This document shows positions 1-5,337 of a stretch of 5,337 nt of DNA, piece after piece. The translations under genes and the position numbers were made by a program. The stretch spans positions 1 to 5,337 of the forward strand of contig PTKA01000134.1 in assembly GCA_002937525.1 (NCBI GenBank), read 5' to 3'. The notes below the pieces were generated by a model. That model did not search any database. It had not been told where the DNA came from and was given only the letters and a program-made list of their open reading frames with translations. How positions within the stretch are numbered: position 1 is the stretch's first letter; each line of letters opens with the position of its first letter. This stretch comes from Alphaproteobacteria bacterium MarineAlpha10_Bin3. GTDB lineage: Bacteria; Pseudomonadota; Alphaproteobacteria; UBA8366; GCA-2717185.

Positions 1-646
1 GAAAGATCACGGCGGTGGTCGGCTGGCTGTTCCAGCCGAGCTTCGCCTCACGCTTGCCGAAGCTCAGGCCGGGCGTATTTTTTTCAACCACCAGACACGA
101 TATACCGCCCGGTCCCGCCCCCCCGGTCCGCACCATGCAAACATAGATATCGCTGGTCGATCCGCCGGATATGAACGCCTTCGTGCCGTTCAGAATATAA
201 CTGTCGCCATCCCGCTCGGCCCGGGTTTGCAGCGCGGCCGCGTCCGAACCAGCACCGGGTTCGGTCAGACAGTAACTGGCGAAATGTTCCATTGTCATCA
301 GCTTGGGCAACCAGGCGGCGCGCTGTTTGTCGTTGCCGAACTGGTCGATCATCCAGCTCGCCATATTATGGATCGACATATAGGCGGCGGTGGAAACGCA
401 GCCGGCGGATAATTCCTCGAAAATAATCGCCGCATCGAGACGCGACAGGCTGGAGCCGCCATGCGCGTCATCGACATAAATACCGGCAAAGCCCAGTGCC
501 GCCGCCTGGCGCAACGCATCGACGGGAAATTCCCCTTGCGCATCCCACGCGGCTGCGTTCGGCGCGAAGGTCGCGGCGGCGAAATCCCGCGCGGTATCCT
601 GAAAAGCGCGCTGATCCGCGTCGAGATCCAAATCGGCGAGTGTCAT
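1..646 (-). CDS. Isobutyryl-CoA dehydrogenase-like acyl-CoA dehydrogenase (N-terminal part, cut by the window edge)
   Basis: A flavoprotein expected to oxidise an acyl-CoA to its 2-enoyl-CoA and pass electrons to electron-transfer flavoprotein. Reading the minus strand from the ATG at 646-644 gives 215 residues with no stop before base 1. About 165 C-terminal residues, including the catalytic-base region, are missing if the length is the usual 380 or so. Residues 126-138 ([13 protein letters not shown]) fit the classical acyl-CoA dehydrogenase signature. The stretches YMSIHN (89-94), [13 protein letters not shown] (119-131), [12 protein letters not shown] (151-162) and GWNSQPT (204-210) closely match my recollection of mammalian ACAD8, isobutyryl-CoA dehydrogenase, so valine catabolism is the preferred role. 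The start is the first ATG in frame, with a weak GGA six bases upstream; an in-frame TTG lies seven codons further upstream. It is transcribed divergently from hemB. A 2-methylbutyryl- or short-chain acyl-CoA substrate cannot be excluded. Confidence 0.85.
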   Translation of the reverse strand, partial: MTLADLDLDADQRAFQDTARDFAAATFAPNAAAWDAQGEFPVDALRQAAALGFAGIYVDDAHGGSSLSRLDAAIIFEELSAGCVSTAAYMSIHNMASWMIDQFGNDKQRAAWLPKLMTMEHFASYCLTEPGAGSDAAALQTRAERDGDSYILNGTKAFISGGSTSDIYVCMVRTGGAGPGGISCLVVEKNTPGLSFGKREAKLGWNSQPTTAVIF

Positions 647-727
647 TGTCGATCCATGCTTCTTCAAGGGTACGCCATTGTATCCCCTTTGGCCGATCCG
701 TAATATCGCCGCTGGAGGATAAAGACC
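647..727. promoter_or_regulatory. Divergent promoter region between the acyl-CoA dehydrogenase gene and hemB
   Basis: This 81-bp spacer must carry the start signals for both genes unless they lie within the coding regions. For hemB the best sigma-70-like pair is TTGTAT (678-683) and TAATAT (701-706), 17 bases apart, but the implied start point falls almost on the ribosome binding site. For the dehydrogenase, minus-strand TACAAT (682-677) is a good -10 box with an extended GGGA context, but no convincing -35 box precedes it. The minus -10 and the plus -35 share bases. The hemB ribosome binding site GGAGGA (714-719) sits 8 bases before its ATG. The boxes are read by eye, and alphaproteobacterial promoters often deviate from consensus. 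Confidence 0.4.
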
Positions 728-1715
<988 letters not shown>

Positions 1716-1732
<17 letters not shown>

Positions 1733-2693
1733 AGAATTGCGCGGCGCAACGGTCGTGCCAGGAGGTGTGATGACCGCGGCCGTGGAAGCCGACATGGCCG
1801 CCCCGGCGCGGCAATAGCATACACAGCGCCGGATTGCGGGACCAGTCTTGGCCAAGATAGGGCGCGACCGGAACCCAGGGATCGTCATGGGCGTGGATCA
1901 GCAAAGTCGGCACGCGGACCGCGTAGAGATACCGTAGCGCCTTGGATTTTTCGTAATATTCCGGCGCGCCGGTAAAGCCATGCCGGGGTGCGACATAGGT
2001 GTCGTCGAATTCGTAGACCGTCCGCGCCTGGGCCAGCGCCGCCCGCGCGCATCCGTTCATCTCGCTGCCCTGACAGTCCAGTTTCATACGGTGCAGCAAC
2101 CAGCGGTGATACGGCGCGTTGCGCCGCCGCATCAGCGACCGGCAGGACAAGGCAAGGTCGATCGGCGCGGAAACCGAAACCGCCGCGCGGATCGGAAATT
2201 CGCCGCCATATTCAGCCAGGAACTTGATCATGGCGTTGGCGCCGAGCGATACCCCCGATAACAGCAATCCGCGCGCGACCAATGCCGGTTCGTGTTCGCC
2301 GAGCGACGTCAGCGCATCGGCCAGATCGCGGCTGCATCCGGCGTGATAGTCACCCCGGCAGGTCGGCCGCGACGGCCCGGCGCCGCGCAAATTGAGCCGC
2401 AAAACCGGATATCCCCGCGCAAGGTGACAGGCCGCCGCCCGCGCCATGTTCATCGACGTTTCACACCCGGTCAGGCCGTGCAGCAACACCACCAACGGCC
2501 GGTCATTTTGTCCCGCATGGGTCAACAAAGCCGCCAGCCGGTCGCCGCTGCCGTCGCGCATGGCCAGGTAAAGCCGCTCACCCGCAATATAAGGCCGGCG
2601 TCCCATGCGGGCGGCAAAGAAGTTCCGCATGGTCTGCAAATCTCCGCCCCACCAAGGTGGGCGCGGAAAGAAGGGCTGAAATTCCACCTTCAC
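1716..2693 (-). CDS. YheT/ABHD-type alpha/beta-fold hydrolase (COG0429-like)
   Basis: A predicted serine hydrolase, probably an esterase; the substrate is unknown, as for most of this family. The 325-residue product resembles E. coli YheT throughout. An N-terminal FQPFFPRPPWWGGDLQTM matches the family's HLQTM motif, followed by an oxyanion-side HGLTG (72-76). The nucleophile elbow GVSLG has S149, the acid is D270 or D271 in HAHDDPWVP, and the histidine is H300 in GGHVGFHG, so the triad is complete. No signal peptide or clear membrane segment is seen. I chose the GTG at 2693-2691 because it lies just before the conserved N-terminus and overlaps the upstream stop codon as GTGA. The first ATG in frame (residue 22) would remove the LQTM motif region, and the longer open frame upstream is only a shadow of the decarboxylase gene. 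The overlap suggests translational coupling. The gene ends inside the 3' end of hemB on the opposite strand. Confidence 0.87.
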
Positions 2694-3889
2694 GGCAACA
2701 GGGGCGGCGAATCGACGGTGACGAAACTGTCCGGGAAAACGCCGTTGAACCGGGTCGACACAGCGTTCGAATAGGCGCCAAGCTGGCCGATTTCGATCCA
2801 GTCGCCTTCGCGGATATCGTCTGGAAAGTTGGTGCGGCCGGGCAGAACGTCGGTTGAATCGCAGGTCGGGCCGAACAGGGTGAATGCGCGGTCGGGCGCG
2901 GCTTCCCGGCGGTCCGCGCGCAACAGACGCATCGGATACCGCAACCCGCCGGTCACCGCCTCCGACAGGCTGTGATAGACGCCATCGTTGAGATAAAGCG
3001 TGTCGTCCTTGCGCAAATGGACCTGGACGATCACCGAACAGGCGGACGCGACCAGCGCCCGGCCCGGCTCGCAGAGCAGGCGGCACCCCGCCGCCAGTCC
3101 GGCCTTGCGAACGCCGTCGCGGATGGCGTCGAAATAAGCCGCCAGCGGCGGCGGCGCCTCGTCTATATAGGGAGCCGGAAATCCGCCGCCGAGATCGAGA
3201 ATTTCCAGCGCCCCGCCGGCGGCCGCGGCGATGCCGGCGGCGCGTTCGATGGCATCGCCATAGTCTTGCGGCCGCAGACATTGCGATCCGACATGGCAGG
3301 CAAGTCCGGTCCGCCAACCGCGCTCATAAACCGCGCGCAGCAACGTGGCGGCCGCTGCCGGCGATGCCCCGAACTTGGCCGAAAGCGTATAGCGGGCCGC
3401 GCTATCGGGGGTCGCGAAGCGGACCAGGGCGCAAACATCCGCCGCATCGCCCAGGACATCGGTCATTTTATTCAGCTCATCCACATGGTCGAGCGTGAAC
3501 AGACGCACGTCGTGAAAACGGTATGCCTCGGCCAGGTCGCCGCGCGGTTTGACCGGATGCATGTAGCAGGCCCGCGCACCGGCATCGCGCGCGGCGGCGA
3601 CCTCGAAGAGCGACGCGGCGTCGAACCGGGCAATGCCCGAATCCCGAAATATCGACAATACCAGCGGATGCGGGTTGCATTTTATGGCGTAGAGTACTTC
3701 GCCGCCGAACCCGTCGCGGAACCGCGCCGCATTGGCGCGAAGCTCGGCGGGGCGCAGGCAATAGACCGGTTCACTCGGCTGCAACGCGGCGACGACGGCC
3801 TCGATTGTCTCGAAATGGGGAACGTCGCCGTCCGGCCCGGTTTTTGGCGCGAATCTTGGATCGTTCATCGGCTCGGTGTACTCTTTCAT
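2690..3889 (-). CDS. Group IV (fold type III) PLP-dependent decarboxylase, ornithine decarboxylase family; substrate uncertain
   Basis: The family decarboxylates basic amino acids, for example ornithine to putrescine in polyamine synthesis. The 399-residue protein has an alanine-racemase-like barrel followed by a C-terminal beta domain. Visible landmarks are the PLP lysine K70 in YAIKCNPHP, H199 in ACHVGSQ, the phosphate loop GGGFP (234-238), EPGR (274-277), the partner-subunit motif GPTCDS with C343 and D344, and Y373 in GAYSNAV. Two features are atypical. The segment NDGVYHSLSEAVTGGLRYP (301-319) has T313/G314 where ornithine decarboxylases carry a substrate-binding aspartate (D332 in Trypanosoma brucei). 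The segment MHPVKPR (110-116) also differs from what I recall of typical enzymes. I therefore do not assign speC. The start may be M1 (3889) or M8 (3868-3866); neither has a strong ribosome binding site, and AAAGAG lies about 12 bases before M8. It is the first gene of a unit with the hydrolase and is divergent from the threonine ammonia-lyase gene. Confidence 0.9.
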   Translation of the reverse strand: MKEYTEPMNDPRFAPKTGPDGDVPHFETIEAVVAALQPSEPVYCLRPAELRANAARFRDGFGGEVLYAIKCNPHPLVLSIFRDSGIARFDAASLFEVAAARDAGARACYMHPVKPRGDLAEAYRFHDVRLFTLDHVDELNKMTDVLGDAADVCALVRFATPDSAARYTLSAKFGASPAAAATLLRAVYERGWRTGLACHVGSQCLRPQDYGDAIERAAGIAAAAGGALEILDLGGGFPAPYIDEAPPPLAAYFDAIRDGVRKAGLAAGCRLLCEPGRALVASACSVIVQVHLRKDDTLYLNDGVYHSLSEAVTGGLRYPMRLLRADRREAAPDRAFTLFGPTCDSTDVLPGRTNFPDDIREGDWIEIGQLGAYSNAVSTRFNGVFPDSFVTVDSPPLLP

Positions 3890-3937
3890 GGACGACAGAC
3901 GATACTCGCGCCCTCTGGCTCGGAAGCAAGGAGAATC
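3890..3937. promoter_or_regulatory. Short divergent spacer between the decarboxylase and threonine ammonia-lyase genes
   Basis: Only 48 bp separate the two opposite start codons, so promoters for both directions must overlap or extend into the coding sequences. I found no convincing -35/-10 pair. The best plus-strand candidate lies inside the decarboxylase gene: TTGGAT (3856-3861) and TACTCT (3879-3884), 17 bases apart, which is weak. No leader-peptide attenuator or T-box-like structure is visible in a space this short. Confidence 0.35.
3928..3933 (+). promoter_or_regulatory. Ribosome binding site AAGGAG fixing the threonine ammonia-lyase start
   Basis: AAGGAG lies four bases before the ATG at 3938. 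It decides the start, because the same frame stays open almost a kilobase upstream through the antisense strand of the decarboxylase gene. The conserved part of the protein begins within the first 20 residues after this ATG. Confidence 0.8.
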
Positions 3938-5161
3938 ATGAGCGTTTCGATCGTCGATATTCGCCGCGCTGCCGATCTCATTGCCGGCAGCGTCGTCCGC
4001 ACGCCGACAATCCGGTCCGGTCCGCTTTCCGACCTACTGGGCGCCAATGTCTATCTGAAGCTCGAAACCCTGCAACGAACCGGCTCTTTCAAGGATCGCG
4101 GCGCGCTGGTCAAGCTTATGAGCCTGAGCGCGGCGGAGCAAAAGCGCGGCGTAATCGCGGTGTCCGCCGGCAATCATGCCCAAGGCGTCGCCTATCACGC
4201 CCGACGGCTCGGGATTCCAGCGACGATCATCATGCCGCAAGGCACCCCCTTCACCAAGGTCCGGCGCACCCGGGCGTTCGGGGCGCAGGTCGTGCTGCGG
4301 GGCGACAGCGTCAACGCGCTGGAGCCCTTCGCCCGGTCACGCGCGGCGCGCGAGCGGCTCACCTTCGTCCATCCCTATAACGACGTGAAAATCATCGCCG
4401 GGCAGGGCACCATAGGGTTGGAGATACTGAACGACCTGCCCGGCCTGGACGCGATCATCGTTCCCATCGGCGGGGGCGGCGTCATTTCCGGCATCGCCAC
4501 CGTAACCAAGGCGCTCAAGCCGAAGATCGAAATTATCGGCGTCGAAGCGGATTTGTATCCATCGGTGTATAACGCCCTGCACGGGCTCGATACGCCGGCC
4601 GGCGGCGCCAGCATCGCCGAGGGCATTGCCATCAAATCGCCCGGCGACATCACGCTGGATATCGTCAGGCGGCTGGTCGACGACATTATCGTTGTCGCGG
4701 AATCGGCCATCGAGGCGGCGGTGCAGACCATGCTGATCCAGGCCAAGGTGCTGGCCGAAGGGGCCGGCGCCGCACCGCTGGCGGCGCTGAGCGAACATTG
4801 CGGCCGGTTCGCCGGCAAGACCGTCTGCCTGCTGGTCAGCGGCGCCAATATCGACGCCAGGATACTTTCCTCGGTGCTGATGCGCGCGATGGCCCGGGCG
4901 GGGCATATCGCGCGGCTGCGCGTGACGATCAACGACCAGCCGGGCGTCCTCGCCAAGGTCGCCGCCGAAATCGGCGATGCCGGTGGCAACATCGTGGAAA
5001 TCCACCATCAGCGAATGTTCTACGATATCCCATTGAAATTCGCCGAACTCGATACGGTCGTGGAAACCCGGGACAGCGACCACGCGACGGAAATCATGCG
5101 CCGGCTGGAAGCCGCGGGATTTCCAACCCGCCAGACGCATCACACCAAAAGCGGCCGGTAA
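3938..5161 (+). CDS. ilvA: Threonine ammonia-lyase (threonine dehydratase), medium form with one C-terminal ACT domain
   Basis: A PLP enzyme that converts threonine to 2-oxobutanoate and ammonia, feeding isoleucine synthesis or threonine catabolism; serine may also be used. The 407-residue protein has a fold type II catalytic core (about 1-315) with K52 in TGSFKDRGA as the PLP lysine. It also has SAGNH (76-80), the phosphate-binding GGGG (178-181), E274 in AEGAGAAP, and SGAN with S301 at the pyridine-nitrogen position. An ACT-like domain follows (about 326-400), seen as RLRVTINDQPGVLAKVAAEI and the downstream GGNIVEIHHQR. E. coli biosynthetic IlvA is near 514 residues with two regulatory modules, and E. 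coli TdcB is near 330 with none. This protein is the intermediate form common in many bacteria. The ACT domain suggests allosteric control by an amino acid, which I cannot specify. The ilvA symbol is by family convention; a catabolic role is possible. An IS630 end lies about 80 bp downstream. Confidence 0.93.
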   Translation: MSVSIVDIRRAADLIAGSVVRTPTIRSGPLSDLLGANVYLKLETLQRTGSFKDRGALVKLMSLSAAEQKRGVIAVSAGNHAQGVAYHARRLGIPATIIMPQGTPFTKVRRTRAFGAQVVLRGDSVNALEPFARSRAARERLTFVHPYNDVKIIAGQGTIGLEILNDLPGLDAIIVPIGGGGVISGIATVTKALKPKIEIIGVEADLYPSVYNALHGLDTPAGGASIAEGIAIKSPGDITLDIVRRLVDDIIVVAESAIEAAVQTMLIQAKVLAEGAGAAPLAALSEHCGRFAGKTVCLLVSGANIDARILSSVLMRAMARAGHIARLRVTINDQPGVLAKVAAEIGDAGGNIVEIHHQRMFYDIPLKFAELDTVVETRDSDHATEIMRRLEAAGFPTRQTHHTKSGR

Positions 5162-5200
5162 CCACCCGCACCCTCGATAGCAGCGCAATTCAAGCTCGAT

Positions 5201-5222
5201 GGAATTCGCCAAAGGCGATTCC
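5201..5222 (+). terminator. Candidate intrinsic terminator downstream of the threonine ammonia-lyase gene
   Basis: GGAATTCGCC, an AAA loop and GGCGATTCC form a 9-bp stem with one bulged T, starting 40 bases after the stop codon. A T-rich tract (5234-5242) follows, but it begins about 12 bases after the stem instead of directly, so termination is uncertain. The hairpin may instead stabilise the 3' end of the transcript. Confidence 0.35.
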
Positions 5223-5242
5223 CATCACCCCTATTTTGCTTT

Positions 5243-5337
5243 AGAGCGGGATCGGATTAGGTTGACGCATAGCCTGAATTTACGAGGTAGTTCGCACATT
5301 CGTTTGGCGAGAATTCATCGAGTAGGCTACCGGCGCG
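5243..5337 (-). mobile_element. End of an IS630-family insertion sequence (partial, continues past the window)
   Basis: The outer boundary is placed near the TA at 5242-5243, just before GAGCGGGATCGGATTAGG. That sequence looks like the terminal repeat found next to transposase stop codons in alphaproteobacterial IS630 elements. IS630/Tc1 elements insert at TA and duplicate it, which fits this edge. The transposase fragment just inside the boundary is the main support. Base composition drops here relative to the neighbouring genes. The other end, and so the target duplication, cannot be seen. The exact boundary is an inference. Confidence 0.65.
5257..5337 (-). CDS. IS630-family transposase, C-terminal fragment (gene runs off the window)
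   Basis: The minus strand from base 5337 reads 26 codons and then a TAA at 5259-5257. The peptide is RAGSLLDEFSPNECANYLVN followed by SGYAST. The ECANYL...SGYAS ending closely resembles the usual C-terminus of IS630-family transposases as I recall it (ECxNYxxxxGY near the stop). The DDE catalytic domain would lie to the right of the window, so it is unknown whether the full gene is intact. The fragment is convergent with the threonine ammonia-lyase gene. Because only 26 residues are visible, the family call rests on a short motif. Confidence 0.72.
   Translation of the reverse strand, partial: RAGSLLDEFSPNECANYLVNSGYAST

Noticed and set aside
1737..1749. Short palindrome TTGCGCGGCGCAA just after hemB as a terminator
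   Set aside because: A stem of only five pairs with no T-tract, inside the hydrolase coding sequence; probably chance in GC-rich DNA.
2694..3317. Upstream extension of the hydrolase frame (208 residues)
   Set aside because: It is another frame on the coding strand of the decarboxylase gene, arginine-rich and unlike any hydrolase N-terminus; the conserved family N-terminus begins at the GTG at 2693.
2972..3937. Long open frame on the plus strand running into the threonine ammonia-lyase gene, as if the enzyme had a 322-residue N-terminal extension
   Set aside because: It is the antisense of the decarboxylase gene, has low-complexity arginine- and glycine-rich content with no recognisable domain, and a strong ribosome binding site with family homology begins at 3938.
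4337..5212. 291-residue open frame antisense to the threonine ammonia-lyase gene
   Set aside because: Fully overlaps a gene with clear catalytic motifs; its composition is typical of an antisense shadow.
5195..5322. Imperfect inverted repeat: CTCGATGGAATTCGCCAAA (5195-5213) against TTTGGCGAGAATTCATCGAG (5303-5322), suggesting a small MITE
   Set aside because: The right arm lies within the transposase coding fragment and the left arm lies outside the inferred IS edge and within a local hairpin; the match needs gaps and has no target duplication, so chance is more likely.

Overview
The window is a dense, GC-rich stretch of bacterial chromosome with four substantially visible genes and one gene fragment. 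It most likely comes from an alphaproteobacterium. The support is the HemB metal-site type (aspartates in place of the zinc cysteines), the codon use, an isobutyryl-CoA dehydrogenase of the ACAD8 type, and an IS630-type element. No single feature fixes the genus.

Layout, left to right. Bases 1-646 (minus strand) hold the N-terminal 215 residues of an acyl-CoA dehydrogenase that closely resembles isobutyryl-CoA dehydrogenase of valine breakdown; its C-terminal half lies outside the window. An 81-bp divergent spacer separates it from hemB (728-1732, plus), which encodes porphobilinogen synthase, an early tetrapyrrole enzyme. Converging on hemB, with a 17-bp tail-to-tail overlap, is a two-gene minus-strand unit. 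The upstream gene (2690-3889) is a group IV (type III fold) PLP-dependent decarboxylase of the ornithine decarboxylase family. The downstream gene (1716-2693) is a YheT/ABHD-type alpha/beta hydrolase whose GTG start overlaps the decarboxylase stop as GTGA. A 48-bp divergent spacer then leads to a threonine ammonia-lyase with one C-terminal ACT domain (3938-5161, plus). After an 81-bp spacer with a possible terminator hairpin, the window ends in the edge of an IS630-family insertion sequence, with the last 26 codons of its transposase on the minus strand.

Functionally this is mostly amino-acid and cofactor metabolism: valine catabolism, heme/corrin synthesis, threonine deamination and a basic-amino-acid-type decarboxylation. 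The only strong evidence for joint expression is the 4-base overlap of decarboxylase and hydrolase. I found no defence system, CRISPR array, tRNA or rRNA. The points most worth following are the decarboxylase, which by hand alignment lacks one of the two substrate-binding aspartates of ornithine decarboxylase, its coupling to the hydrolase, and the IS630 end.
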